NCBI GenBank assembly: GCA_036365515.1
Contig: CM070877.1
Location: 90,892,522-90,956,521 of the forward strand
DNA from: Torymus aiolomorphi
Taxonomy: Eukaryota; Arthropoda; Insecta; Hymenoptera; Torymidae
Reading direction: 5' to 3'
DNA length: 64,000 nt
Below the pieces are notes generated by a model, which saw nothing but the letters and a program-made list of their open reading frames with translations, was not told the origin of the DNA and did not search any database. Shown in pieces: positions 31,912-44,602 of this stretch. The translations under genes and the position numbers were made by a program. Numbering within the stretch: position 1 is the stretch's first letter; every line of letters starts with the position of its first letter.

Positions 31912-32705
31912 CCCTGTTGAAAATATCCATGTGGATTTTACACTGATTTCCACATGGAATCCATATGGAATCCATATGGAATCTATACGGATTCCATATG
32001 GATTCCATGTCGATTCCATGTGGAAATCAGTCCCAAATCGTCCTGTGGACTTCCACATGGAGCTCCATATAGATTTCTATATGAATTTTTCTACAAACAT
32101 TTGTAAAACAAAATCCGTATGGATTTCCATGTAGATTTCCATGGGGAAATCCAGGTAAAAACGACATGATCCATATAGATTTCCACATGGATTTCCATAT
32201 GGTAATTTTAATGTTTATAAAAATGTTTATTTATAAAATTGTTATATTTTTTTTTACTAGGATACATATTTTTTACAACAAGTACTGTAGAATTTTTGCG
32301 AAGAATTACATAAGAGGAAATTATAGTTTATAATTTTTTATGCTTTACTGATATGGTAAAAAACGTATCCCTAGTAAAAAAATTTAATAATTTTATAAAT
32401 AAACATTTTTATAAACATTTAAATTACTACATGGAAATCCATATGGAAATCTATATGATCATATCGGTTTTACCTGGATTTCTCCATGGAAATCTACATG
32501 GAAATCAATACGGATTTTGTTTTACAAATGTTTGTAGAAAAATTCATATAGAAATCTATATGGAATTCCATGTGGAAATCCACAGGACGATTTGGGACTG
32601 ATTTCCACATGGAATCCACGTGGAATCCATATGGAATCCGTATAGATTCCATATGGATTCCATGTGGAAATCAATGTAAAATCCACATGGATATTTTCAA
32701 CAGGG
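31912..32705. mobile_element. 794-bp palindromic foldback built of CCATATGG-like motifs
   Basis: The ends are CCCTGTTGAAAATATCCATG and its reverse complement. Inside each arm, motifs of the type TCCATATGGA / TCCACATGGA recur at intervals of roughly 10-25 bp, and most are themselves palindromes. The arms (about 31912-32290 and 32340-32705) pair almost throughout, around an AT-rich centre. I could not find a clear target duplication. No coding frame; the Met/Ile-rich readings are artefacts of the motif. Confidence 0.75.
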
Positions 32706-32706
32706 T

Positions 32707-33150
32707 TTCGATTAGGTAAAAGCCACTCCATATTTATTGAATAATATGGAAAAATGGGGGGGGGGACAATGCGGTGCACGGTCAGTGGGCGCACGGAGGA
32801 AGTCCGAGTCGCCGTAAGTTCGAAAGAGAGAAAGAACAGTCGAGCCGGCACTTATAAGTGTTACGTAGTCGCTATCGCCGGCCTTCCCTTTTTACCAGCT
32901 CATGGTGCGTCGCTCGCTCTTGGGCGCCTGGAGGCTGGAAAGAGCCACGAGGACGTAGCACGGTGCACACACTCACACACACTCACTCGGGGACGCACGC
33001 CACAGTTTTCTCACAATACTTGTCACAATCGGAAGTCTCTAATTATGAGAGCAAGAAGCCGCAACGCTATCCAAAACGAGACTAATCACGCGAGTCCACG
33101 CAGGTCGCGCGCTCCTCTCCTCTCTCTCTCCCTCTCTCTCTCCCGGTTAT
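32707..33150. other. GC-richer unassigned DNA
   Basis: Starts with a G-run (32756-32764) and includes ACTCACACACACTCACTC and CTCTCTCTCCC low-complexity tracts. Several overlapping short frames exist on both strands, none recognisable. Confidence 0.3.
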
Positions 33151-33159
33151 TGGTAATTA

Positions 33160-34448
33160 CATTGGGAACATTTTTAAATCCTCCTTTGCTCAGGGTACTT
33201 TACCGGGTCCTTGGAAACAGACGTCGATAATTGCACTCAAGAAAACTGTGGCTCCGTCGTCAGTCTCGAACTTCCGACCCATTGCGTTGCTCTGTTCCTT
33301 TCAAAGGTACTCGAGAAGATTGCCCACGACCAAATTAGGGAGTATCTGAATAGCAATAACATACTTGACCCACTTCAGACCTGTTTTCGGCGAGATTACA
33401 GTACACAGACCGCATTACAGAAACTAACGGATGACATCAGAATGGCAAGAGACAAGAAGCAATTAACACTCTTATTTCTTTTCGATTTTAGTAAAGCCTT
33501 TGATACGATCTCTCCATCAAAATTATTAGGTAAGCTTCGTCTCTTAGGGTTCTCCAGGGCGGCTCTCCTGTGGATTAAGTCGTATTTAGAAGGTAGAACA
33601 CAGCTGCTTACTTCGAAAAAAGGAGGAAACTCAGACTCCCTGGAAACTAATCTAGGGGTTCCAAAGGGTTCCGTCCTGGGTCCTCTGCTATTCTGCCTAT
33701 ACGTGAACGACCTATAAGACTTACTTGGACTTACCAGTGCAAAGCATATCTTCTACGCAGATGATCTCCAAATCTATGTACATACCACAAAGGATAAGAT
33801 TATGGAAGACATCACTCGACTAACTAATGCAGCAAAACTCGTATCGTAAAAAACTAAAGCAATCGTGTTTGACTCAAAAATGGGAAATATCGTCAATGAT
33901 ATGAACTTGCCTGGTATTGAGATACAGTCTGGAGTTCTCATCCCCTTCAGTAGCGAAGTTGTGAGTCTCGGAGTGACTCTTGACAGCAAACTGTCATGGA
34001 AACCGCACATTAACCAAGTTGTAACCAAAGTTAATAAAGCCCTGTACAGTCTGCAGTTTATCTGGGCTTGTACCTCCGAGACTCTTCGTAAACGGTTGGT
34101 CGAGGCATTACTAATGTACAGCCACAACTGAATTACTGTGTGGTGGCATACTTTGACGTGACGAATGAACAGCGGATTAGATTACAACGACTCCATAATT
34201 CATGTGTGAGGTATCTCTTTGGGGTTAGGAGGGATGAGCATATTACCCCTTTCGTAAACGTTTATGCTGGCTCCGAGTTCAGACACGAAAGCAGAACAAT
34301 GCTGCATTAATAATGTACAAGATCTTACGAATAAAGGAGCCCAGCTATCTAGCTGCACTCTTTTCCGAGTTTAAACCGCGTCAAACTTTTAGAGTATTAA
34401 TTTAGTGTTTTTATGTATTTTAAAATGTTGCCGTTGGGGCGAATAAAA
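33160..34448 (+). pseudogene. Jockey/CR1-like LINE, 5'-truncated RT fragment
   Basis: RT blocks in order: SNFRPIALL, SKVLEKIAHDQIREYL, LFDFSKAFDTI (motif A), GVPKGSVLGPLLFCLYVNDL (motif B), FYADDLQIY (motif C), then LGVTLDSKLSWKPHI and NYCVVAYFDV-type sequence of the LINE C-terminus. Frameshifts or stops occur near 33300, 33715, 33847 and 34130. The endonuclease and ORF1 are missing, as expected for 5' truncation. The element runs into a (CTAT)n tail. Confidence 0.85.
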
Positions 34449-34450
34449 GG

Positions 34451-34535
<85 letters not shown>

Positions 34536-34543
34536 CATCTATC

Positions 34544-34618
<75 letters not shown>
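34449..34618 (+). repeat. (CTAT)n tract, LINE tail
   Basis: About 42 CTAT units with two imperfect units (CCAT, TTAT), beginning immediately after AATAAAAGG at the LINE 3' end. Several LINE clades end in microsatellite-like tails rather than poly(A), and expansion after insertion would give this length. Confidence 0.9.
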
Positions 34619-35225
34619 TCCGGGTAGGCATCTTTCCGCGTCGTCTGCACCTGTAACATCTCAACAAAGGTTAGGCTGATAATACTGTGGGTATGCGGGG
34701 AGAAAGGAAAATAACGGAGAATCATTTTCCGCCATACGCATCTTCTCCAGACGCTGTACAGTGGTCTCATATGTCCAAAAAGTGAACAAAATTGTTGTGT
34801 CACTATTTAAAAGTGAAAAATTATAATTCAATACATGGATTTCTTTAGCTTAGCACCTAAGCTATCAAACTGCGTTTCCCTCGAAACCATACCGCACGTC
34901 CAAAATTTGCCAACAATACCAAAAAATCCGATAATTATGGTTTTTCAAATTTCAACGATTTTAACAGTATAAATTTTTAGTTTATAGTCAATTTAAAGAT
35001 TTTAAAAAATCAATTTCAATTGTATATGCAAATCGTTACGATCTGGTACTTAAATATATTGATAAAGAATCTAAATATATCAAAATGTCACGACACGGTT
35101 GTAGCTGCGTTCCGTGAGCCCATAGGCCTTCCGCGGCTTCGGGGCGGGTTTGCGCTTGCGCTTTCCACGAGTGGTGGCGGCTTTCGCTCGTCAGCGTCTA
35201 CCGTTACTCGCGGGTGCTTGCTCGC
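34619..35225. other. Non-coding DNA
   Basis: No supported frame. From about 35100 the sequence becomes GC-rich, which marks the start of the decayed gypsy remnant. Confidence 0.4.
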
Positions 35226-35900
35226 CTAGCCTCCTATGACGCGGATGATTCGCGTTACCGCTAACCGCGCATTGCGTAGTCTTCCCGGCTGGCGGGGTGC
35301 GGGCTGCTGCTCACTCGCCAGGTCGTTGGGAAATCCGTCGTCGTCCTCAGCCTGGTCGTCCCTTACTGAGTTAACGTGAGTTGAACTCCATTTCTTGGTA
35401 GGGTTTAAAGCCTTCTTCGTGGACCTTGTCGCAGTCTTTATCACTAAGGTCTTGCAGCTCGTACACATTCAAGCCTAGCTTGACTGTGATTACGTATGGA
35501 CCGGCGTACTTCGGCGCTAGCTTCGCTGCTACGCTTTGGGCTACCGATGAGAGGATGCGATATCGCTTCCATACCTTGTCTTTCACTTCGAAGCAGATAT
35601 CGTGATACGACGCATTATAATATTCTGACTGTCGCTGTTGCTCTGCTGAAGCATTCTTCCCAGCGGATTGTTACATGTCACGTAACTCCTGCAACCGCGT
35701 GCGCCAGCGCTCGAGCTCGGCTACTTCTGCGAGCTGTTCCGCTGCGCGCTCTTTGCGTTGTTTCAAAAAGACGAACGGAGTCGGTTGCCGGCCCATGTTT
35801 CGAAAAGCTCGGCTCGACTCCTGCATCGCAGCGTTGTATGCGAACGTTAGTTCGAGGATATGCAAATCTCAATACTTATGGTTTTATTCGAGGACCGCGG
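35226..35900 (-). pseudogene. Ty3/gypsy integrase C-terminal remnant
   Basis: Minus-strand readings give LTFAYNAAMQESSR and GRQPTPFVF (35671-35865), then KDKVWKRYRILSS and AAKLAPKYAGPYVITVKL (35371-35586). The latter is the conserved integrase C-terminal block 'VWKR...KLAPKY-GPY-I'. One stop (TAG-type break near 35670) and lost flanks show decay. The remaining ~140 bp to the left encode an acidic, unplaced tail. No RT, gag or LTR was identified near it. Confidence 0.7.
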
Positions 35901-35944
35901 TAATCATGGTTCCACCGTGCGATTCACTCGCTCCACAGAAATAA

Positions 35945-38640
35945 GATCCGAAAAATCGATATAACATTCCAAAGATAATATAATTACAAAAACATAATAA
36001 AATACAAAATTACATTTAATTACAATATTCAAAGGAATAAAAACATTGGAAGAATAATTAAAGAAGAAAATATCTATTTTCCTGTTTTCTACAAAAAGAC
36101 ATATACTATGCAAACTAACACATTCTTGACATTATATTATGCTCTTTTTAATAGTATTAAAAATTATGGGATCATAGTTTTGGGTGCTTTATATCGATGT
36201 GAATAGTCTAGGACCATTAAATAATCTACAAAAAAAAATCTTTAAAATTAAATAAAAAAATACTTTTGTAATTCAAGGATGCCCTTTAAATATTAAATAA
36301 TTCTTTTCTTTTCCGTCCGTTTTCTATCATTGTGAGAAACTACATATTAGAGAAAAAAAATTAATACAAGAAATAGAAGTGTACAGATACCAAAAAAAAA
36401 ATTAAAACAATAACTAACAAAAACTGTTACAGAGAAATTGTCAAAACTTATAATTCCTTGTCAAATGATCTAGAGAGCTTAGAATGTAGTAGAATAAAAT
36501 TAGAAAAATATATAAAAATTGGGTTGGTAAAAATATATAATTAAGTTATCTTACCATTTTGATAACGAATTTAACAAATTTAATATAAGATTACACATCT
36601 TAACCTGTTAACTATGTTCCCAGAATCTAAGTGATTGAACTAAAAGAATCAAAACTGTGTAATATTATATAAGTACATGTTAAAGTAATATCATATTTAC
36701 AAAAAAAAACCTTTTGTGTAATGTATGTGCTATAAATTTTGTAATATGGTAAACTTCAATGCATAAAGAATGAAATATTCTAGCTGACTTTGTCAGTCTT
36801 ACAGTATATAGAAAACTATTAAATACGTAAGTCTCACTGGGTAGAAGTCTGCGAAATACATAATGATGTATTTTAATACAACAGACACCCTGAAACGAGT
36901 TCTTAGACCCTGACTAAACTTAGAAATTAACTACACGAGCTAATATTATCAGGGAAAACTACCTACCCGTATCGCATTTAACCACACGCACAGCACCTAT
37001 GATATCCCCCAGTTCCTATTACCTATCCCCTCACACTCTAAAGCACTAACACTCGAAGATCACTTAGAGCTGCAGAAGCAGCAAAATAGGGCTGGATGGT
37101 CTAGGCTGGCAGTACTCCATGGATGCTAGTCTGCTGAGAATCACCTAACAGTAATCCACTATGTAAGTAACAACACCACCTGGAAGGAAGGTACTGACAG
37201 AGACCGTCAATTGTGTCTGAACATCAAGGACTGCCTCAGCCTAGAGATCAACAAAACACATGAACAGCAGATCAGTCCCTATTCTGGGGGACAACCGAGG
37301 AGAGTTGAGCTCCTAAAAATCACATATGACTAATAAATAGATGACACAAAAAACATACCATTCAAATGAAAAGTCTGCAGCAATGGATGTTGTTCACTCG
37401 TTGTACCAGCTACCTGTAACCACTAAAGGGGAAGGACTAGTGGAGACCTTCAACCAGTGTTTCACTGCTGGAAACAGCTCCACCCTGAGAGTCGCTGAAG
37501 ACACAAGCAGCAGATTAACTGTACACATAGTCACTAGTATAAGAGCCAAACAAGGAAAATTGAGCACCTAGAAACCACATATAATTAATAGATAGATGAT
37601 CCAGACAACATTTCCACACCCAAGGAACAGTCTACAGCCGTGCCAGTCGTTTACACTACTCTCGTTGCCACAGATATCTGCAACAAGAGAAAGTACCATG
37701 GCTCACCCATCAGAGAGGTTAGGAATGAGAAACGGCTTACTAAATCTGCAATCGACGTTGACACACTGCCTTCCCATCTCCGACGAATCATCGTCAATCG
37801 GCGAACACGGTGAAAGGGATGATATTCACCAGGGCGGCATACTACAGCAGCCGCTGTCATCGCTGGGGACGTCGAGAGCCAGACGATGCGATTGTTGACA
37901 TTACACACCAATAGATCATGGATACATGCGCGCAACGGCATGCCGCACTATAGCACTACTCACTATAGAGTATTAGAAAGCGTGCGCGATCCATATCTTA
38001 TTTAGATATATCTCATCCACAGGGAACGGTCGTGGTCGCGCGAGTCGCATGTGCTTTTCCACTGTTGGTATAATACTTAGTGTGCGAATGCAGCCTCGCC
38101 GAAGTAAGTAGCCGTTACGACTGCTGCAATAGTACTCGTGTACCCAGGTCGCAGAGCTAAACCAGATTGCCGTTGCCGAATGCATCAGTATTGAGGTTTC
38201 TCCTTCTGTTTTTTCTCCTTATCGCGGTATTAGTGTATATGTGCATATATGCCGCGAGTATTTTTTTGTAATTGAGATTGTATAGTTATATGTGTTGTAG
38301 TTAGAAACACCCGTGAGTCCGTGCGCAGCTAGTCTCCACCTTTGATTAAAATTGTATAAAATCGAACTATATTTTTTTATTAAATACAAAAGTTATGGAT
38401 AACATTAAAACAAAATTTTGTTTTCATATAACATTTTCATAAATAAAAATAAAAAACAATTATTATAATTATAATAGAAATTATGAAAACTATGTTTTTA
38501 ATTTTAAATATAACTGCAATCATGGTATTTATATTTAATATTTCTATGCGCACTTTAATCATATCAATTAATACTTAATAAATTTATATACATCATAGAC
38601 TATTTCAAAAGTTATCTAAATACATTTATACATTTAAATG
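35945..38640 (+). repeat. Left arm of the giant inverted repeat
   Basis: This ~2.7-kb segment is repeated, inverted and diverged, at 46755-49492. Landmarks in order: CGAAAAATCGATATAAC near 35950, the LINE C-terminal remnant at 36132, GTCTCACTGGGTA at 36829, GATATCCCCCAGTTCCT at 37000, repeated ~400-bp blocks each containing AGTCTGCAGCAATG-like and ACCACATATAATTAATA-like phrases, a GC-rich block near 37700-37880, and a piece of the ~175-bp unit near 38385. A third, plus-strand copy of the middle part is at 50640-52500. Confidence 0.7.
36100..36543 (+). pseudogene. LINE RT C-terminal remnant
   Basis: A reading near 36132-36205 gives YYALFNSIKNYGIIVLGALY, and further on RSVQIPKKK and YNSLSNDLE-type sequence. 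It resembles the C-terminus of the LINE at 53390-57960 (YYALFNSVISYGIIAWGGLY). Several stops. The inverted counterpart is at about 49000-49345. Confidence 0.6.
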
Positions 38641-38735
38641 TTGATTACATCTAATGGCCAAGGTTACTACCAATATTTGTTGTACGAGATTGTAAAAAAT
38701 AAATAAAACAACAAATTTATTTCACATTAACAACG

Positions 38736-38772
38736 TTTCGGACATTTTTTATTTGTGAATGTCCCTCTTCAG
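38736..38772 (-). ncRNA. Hammerhead-ribozyme-like core, PLE family 3, left
   Basis: Minus strand: CTGAAGA (38766-38772), stem II GGACATT/AATGTCC (seven perfect pairs) with an A-rich loop, GAAA (38736-38739), then CGTTGTTAATGT, which could fold as a short stem III. Confidence 0.6.
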
Positions 38773-39149
38773 GTAACTAAAAATAGATACAATTTTTATT
38801 TTTTACAACACGTATGAATAAATAAATTAAGCAACACGTAAGAACAATTAACAAATGACACTTACAACGTCTATTTTTAATATAGTGCGGAGGGCTGTCC
38901 GTTTGTCACAGTGAAAATTAAATCCGAAAATCTCGTATATATACTAATAATTGAGAGTGTGTGTACTATATATATATATATATATATATATGTGTAACAA
39001 TGTATATGTGGCTCAATGACATAGGTAAATGCTTTAGGCGGGGCGCAACCCACTCCGACGAGGTCGAACGCAAAGGAGAGGTATCAAGAAATATAACAAT
39101 ATAGAGGAATAGCTTAGAAACGCGTTGCTCTTAAATGAACAAACATACA

Positions 39150-41514
39150 AAATAATCAGATGTTTTCTAATAACGGTAAGCTTAAACAACAAAAGATTTT
39201 AAATTATACCTTGTCTCGCTTATTGAACTTAGAAATTATTGACTTAGACACAAAAATTACGTACCAGAAAAAAGAAATCAAAAATGCTTTCTTACACTTA
39301 TAAAACGTAGTTGGAAACGACATATTACATTTATTTATGAATAATTACAATATAAAACTACAATTTAGTACTATAAAATTAAAGAAAAAATTAGAAAATA
39401 AGCTCTACACTATTTACTTTAGAAAATATAAGCAAGTTTTAGCAAAAGACAGATATACTGAAAATACCCTCACATATAGAGTTCAACACCCGGGACAATA
39501 ACACACAGGTTATCGACCCTTACGATTCCAGTAATGAAAATGATAAATGGTGCGTTAACCTCAGTGGTGTTGAACTCCCATAATATGTAAACGATACTTT
39601 AAAACTTGGCGAAAAATTTAATGTCAATAATCAATTTGACGATAAACTAGCAACAACTTATGTTAAAAATTTTGAAGCTTTTGTAAAAAAATATCCGCCG
39701 GCTGAAATTCCAAAAATACGAGGAACATTTTTAAACAATATAAAAAGAATATACATGAAGGAGTTATCTACACATACACAATTTGACAATAGATTCAAAG
39801 TTGACTTACAAAAAACTAAGCAATTTATTAAATCTAATTCGGATATTTTAATTACTAGAGCCGATAAAGGAAATACCACAGTTATTATAAAAAAAGTTGA
39901 TTATATTCAAAAACTTCAGAGCTTATTTGATGGTACGAATTATTACGAAAAAATAAAATATAACCCTTTACCAAAATTAGAAAGAGAAACAAATGAGATA
40001 ATCAAGTGGCTTAACAAAATAGACGCCACCGCTACAAGAAAAAAATTTGAACCAATTTTGAATAAATTTAATATCTCAAAGGCGTATGGATTAGTGAAAA
40101 TTCATAAAGTTGGTTTTCCGGTATGACCTATCATATCAACTATTAATTCTCCTACATATGAATTATCAACATTTTTTGCAAAGTTTTTACAAAAGAAAAT
40201 AAAGATACCTCCGTCGCATGTCGACAACAGCTTTAATCTAAACGAAAAAATTGATAAATTAGAAATCCCTTATAATCACGAAGTTTTTAGCATTGACGTT
40301 GTAAGCCTATTCACTAATGTCCCAGAATATCCAGTATTACAAGCTATTGAAAAAAAGATGGCACTAATTACATACTAAAACTAATTTGAATCTCTCATAA
40401 TTTTGTAAAGTGATCAGGTTCATTCTAAATAACAATTACTTCCAGTTCAACAATAAATTTTACCGACAAACTTTTGGGTCTGCCATGGGCAACCCAATAA
40501 GCCCTGTCTTATCTGATATTGTTATGGAAGATCTGGAGACATGTTGTATAAATCATGTTGTATTAAGTAAAAAGACTATTTTATTCTCGATATGTTGACG
40601 ACGTCTTGTTGTGTATACACAAAGATCACATAGAAGAAACATTAAACACCTTTAATAATTATGATAAAAATCTACAATTTACAGTTGAAAAACTGCAAAA
40701 TAACAATATTAGCTTTTTGGATGTTAAGATCATTATTAACGAACGAAATAAAATTATTACCGATTGTTATAGAAAACCCACTTTTTCCGGTAGATATTTA
40801 AATTTTAATTCACACCATCCGAAGAGTAATAAAATAGCCATCATTTATTCTCTTATAGATCGAGCCATTAAACTTGCACATTCTTCCTTTCCTAAAAAGA
40901 ATATTAAATTTATCAAAAATGTCTTAACAAAAAATGACTATCCAATAGGTTTTATTGAATTTTATATAAAAAAATGACTGAACAAAATTAGAAATTGCAC
41001 AAATACACAACAAAACTCAAATAACGAAAATAAAAACTTTATTTGTTTATCATATGTGAAAGAAATTAAAGGCTTTGCAAAAAATTTCTTTAAAAGTTTA
41101 AATACAAATGTAATATTCAGCACACAGAATAAGACGAATAATATTATAGTATTAGGCAAAGACAAAAATGTGAAATTAGAGAAATCTAACGTAGTTCACA
41201 AAATAAATTGTAACAATTGTAATTCGTCTCACGTTGGTCAAACTTGTAGACGTCTCGGAGTAAGAATCAAGGAACACCATAAAAAATACATCGAAGAAGA
41301 TAAAAATTCATCTTTACACATACACAGGATAGAGAAAAACCATACTATAAACTTTGATAACGTTAATATATTAGATCAAGAAATTAATAAAGATAATAGA
41401 CTATTTTCCGAAGCATTATATATACACACACAAAAGAACTTTATGAATAAACAATTTGAAATAAATAAACTTCCTAAGGAATATAGTGTGATGATAAGTA
41501 ATTTTGAATTTTAA
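39150..41514 (+). pseudogene. PLE family 3 protein, heavily broken
   Basis: Pieces read in order: an N-terminal region with stops (39171-39600), ITRADKGNTTVI and AYGLVKIHKVG (39755-40126), SIDVVSLFTNVPE (near 40290), FGSAMGNPISPVLSDIVMED (near 40470), a frameshift near 40590 before RYVDDVLLC, NISFLDVKI and YRKPTFSGRYLNF, and finally the GIY-YIG part (41056-41514) with C-N-N-C and HVGQTCRR. At least five stops or shifts. In the nuclease block the usual Tyr of Y-I-G is His. An old, dead copy. Confidence 0.8.
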
Positions 41515-42479
41515 TCTCCTTCCTAGTATGAAAACGGCAGAATTTGGTTAAGCGGATATCAGAACATATACCGTAGTTATATACAGTCAGGTCTTATAGC
41601 CATTTAAGAGCAACGCGATTCTAAGCTATACCTCTATATCGTTATGTTTTCTTGATACCTCTCCTTTGCGTTAGAACTCGTCGGAGTGGGTTGCGCCCCA
41701 CCTAAACCATTTATCTATGTCATTGAGCCACATATACATTATTACACGTATATACACGGAGACCGATTTTAATCGCCGCACCCGGATTTCTCGGAACCTA
41801 AGCCAGATAGAGAAAAATGGTTCAGAAAAAAGTTATAGGGGACAAAGGGGGCCACATAATGGAACTAACGTCTTTGACCTTGAACATGACCTTTGAGGTT
41901 ATTTAAACGTCAAAGTGGTTTTTTCCTATGGAAACACCTAGTTTTGACCACGGATTCGGAAAGAGCGCGAAATTTTACGTTCAAAATCATATTGAGAAAT
42001 TTTTTCCAAGGTCATTTCAAGGTCAAATCTAGGTCAAACTCAGAAAAGTCCGTTTAAAATCGTTTTTTTCCATGAACCACAGGCTAAGCAGGATCAAATT
42101 GATCGTTGGCTTAATAGAGGAACCCAACCACCCAAAACCCACACACCTAAAACTTACACATCCTAGTAAACAAAACTCAAACTCGCACATCCTAACCCCG
42201 TACACTCCATGCCCTCACATGCTGAACTGTTACACCCCGGTGTCACAACCACACCCCACGCCCCCCAGTTCCACACATCCCTACCCCACCCATGTTAATT
42301 CCATACACCCTAAACCCACATATCCTGAACCCTGAAAAATTTTTCTCAAGGCAAAATGATTTTTTAACGGAAACTTTAAGATCACTGAGGCTTCTATTAT
42401 AAATGTATTAACCTTACTTTTTGCGCTACCCAGAAACAACGACGTGCACGTAGTAAGGCTGGTTTCCTTTGGGGTGCTT

Positions 42480-42640
42480 AATTAAGGCGAGTTCCTTTGC
42501 CTCTCACTGTTCGGGGTGCTTGATTAAAGTGAGTCCCCTTGCCTCTCACTGTTCGGGGTGCTTGATTATAGTGAGTCCCCTTGCCTCTCACTGTTCGGGG
42601 TGCTCGATTATAGTGAGTCCCGTCGCCTCTCACTAATGTA
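42480..42640 (+). repeat. 42-bp tandem repeat, left arm of the mariner-like element
   Basis: Units start CTCTCACTGTTCGGGGTGCT at 42501, 42543 and 42585, a 42-bp period, with a partial unit on each side. The inverted counterpart is at about 44493-44602. Such subterminal arrays could be transposase-binding sites; that is inference. Confidence 0.75.
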
Positions 42641-42995
42641 AATAGATTTTTATTTAACCTCGAAGCAAGTGTTCGAAATTACGACCATTTGCTTAAAAGC
42701 ACATAGTCAAATGCCTTTGAAAATGGCGAACTCTGTTCTGCAAAGTTTGTCTCGGAATGGCAGCGCATGCTCGACGAATCGTATCCTGCATATCTGCTCT
42801 TGTAGTGGGTTGTTGCTCAAAAATAGCATTTTTCAAATACCCCCATAAACAGAAGTCTCATGGTGAAGTATGAGATGAAGAAGCAAGCCATTTCACCGGA
42901 CCTCCTTAACCAATCCATCTAATACTAAAGTGTTTATTAAAAAATGCTGTTATTATGAGCGTGAAACGTGGTGCTCCACTATCCTGCTAGAACCT
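42637..42995 (-). pseudogene. Inverted fragment of the mariner transposase 3' end
   Basis: Minus strand, this matches 44138-44480 of the transposase gene with many differences: readings such as KNAIFEQQPTTRADMQDTIR and a C-terminal RNFEHLLRG-like end, with a stop near 42695. It forms the inner part of the left inverted arm. Confidence 0.7.
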
Positions 42996-43415
42996 GAAAA
43001 ATAAATTTAAAAGAACCATTGACGGAACCTATTTTCTTCGTAGATGTGTTTTTAATGATTACATTATCAAAATTAGTATTTCTGAAATTCGAACGCTACT
43101 AATTCACATTATTTACATAAAACACAAAAATAAAAGGAAGTTTTAGTTTGATTTGTAACTAAAATAAGAAATAATGCTTTATTGAATTGAATAACTTTAA
43201 TGTTTTAATGATTATTTTATATTAAAATTTAAAATTAAAAAAGTGTGACAAACGAAGTATTTACGGCAATTACAGTTAGCTAATTAAAAATATCGTAATT
43301 TTCCAACGTTTTTACTTTTTAGGCGCGACCGTATACGGGCGAGTCTTATAATTATTAATATTTTCGATACCATTTTACTATTTAAATTTAATAGTAATTA
43401 ATAGCTGGCACTGAA

Positions 43416-44476
43416 ATGTCTGACTATCCGCCCAACGAGATCGTTGATATGATTTTGGTTTTAGGAGCAAGCCAAAATAATTATCGTGGTGCGCAAGACT
43501 TTATGCTGAACGCTATCCTGACAGACGACATCCTGAAGATAGAGCTATCAGACGTTTAACTCAAAGAGCTCGTGGTGGACACATGGTTCGCCAACGTAGG
43601 CGCCATGAGTATGATGAAAATGATAATCGAGTTGTAACTATCCTTGCAATAATTCATCTTGACCCACACATTAGCGCTCGTCGAGTCGAAAGGGAAATTG
43701 GTATTCCAAGAAATACTTTAAGAATTATGAAGGTGCTTCAACATCACGCGTATCATATTACTTTGGTTCGAGAGCTACAGTTTCAGCATTTCCAATAGCG
43801 TATTGTGTTTTGCCAATGGGCTTTACAAATAATAGAAAATGATCCAGACTTTTTTAACTTTGTTCTTTTTTCTGATGAGGCACAATTTCAAAGTGATGGG
43901 GAACTGAATAGGCATAATTGTCATTATTGGTCTGATGTGAATCCTCATTGGTTCAGAACTGTAAAACACCAAAGGCCTTGGAGAATTATAGTATGGTGCG
44001 GGATTATCAATAGATATTTGATTGGCCCTTATTTTTTTGAAGAAAATGTAAATCAACATACCTATTTGACGCTAATAAGAGATGAACTACCTGGCTTGAT
44101 GGAAGATGTTGATTTAGAAACTCGACGAAGAATGTGGCTCCAGCAGGACGGCGCAGCACCACATTTCGCTCGAATTGTAAGGGCGTTTTTGAATGAGCAC
44201 TATGGTAACAGATGGATTGGTCGAGGAGGTCCGGTTAACTGGCCTGCTTGCTCACCCGATCTTACATCACCAGATTTCTATTTATGGGCGTATTTAAAAA
44301 ATGCTGTTTTTGAGCAACAACCCACTACAAGAGCTGATAGGCAGGATAGGATTCGTCGAGCATCCGCTGCCATCCCGAGACAAACTTTGCAGAACACAGT
44401 TCGTCATTTTCAAAGGCGTTTGACTATGTGCCTTGAAGCAAATGGTCGTAATTTCGAACACTTGCTTCGAGGTTAA
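43416..44476 (+). pseudogene. DUF4817/DDE_3-type mariner transposase, two lesions
   Basis: ATG at 43416 starts MSDYPPNEIVDMILVLGASQ; a frameshift near 43490 precedes ARLYAERYPDRRHPEDRAI, the DUF4817 helix-turn-helix signature. A TAG at 43796-43798 interrupts the frame before VFCQWALQI. The DDE domain follows intact in the last 223 codons (43805-44476): FSDEAQF (Asp 24 of the piece), QQDGAAPH (Asp 115) and SPDLTSPDFYLW (Asp 157), giving 41 residues between the second and third acidic residues. It binds the inverted ends and cuts and pastes the element in the nucleus; here it is inactivated by the two breaks. Confidence 0.85.
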
Positions 44477-44602
44477 ATAAAAATTTATTTACATTAGTGA
44501 GAGGCGAGGGGACTCACCAGAATCCAGCTGCACGAACAGTGAGAGGTAAGGGGACTCACTATAATCAAGCACCCCGACCAGTGAGAGGCAAGGGGACTCA
44601 CT

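Noticed and set aside
31912..32705. CRISPR-like regular short repeats
   Set aside because: Motifs are self-palindromic, unevenly spaced and mirrored in two arms; the context is eukaryotic transposon DNA.
34413..34679. 88-codon frame with YLSI repeats
   Set aside because: Reading of the (CTAT)n tail, not a protein.
42072..42335. Pro/His-rich 87-codon frame
   Set aside because: Lies in the non-coding CCC/CA-rich part of the mariner terminal repeat; its inverse is in the other arm.
42480..42640. 42-bp repeats as a CRISPR or minisatellite locus
   Set aside because: Units lack variable spacers and are mirrored in the opposite arm of a transposon, so they are subterminal repeats.
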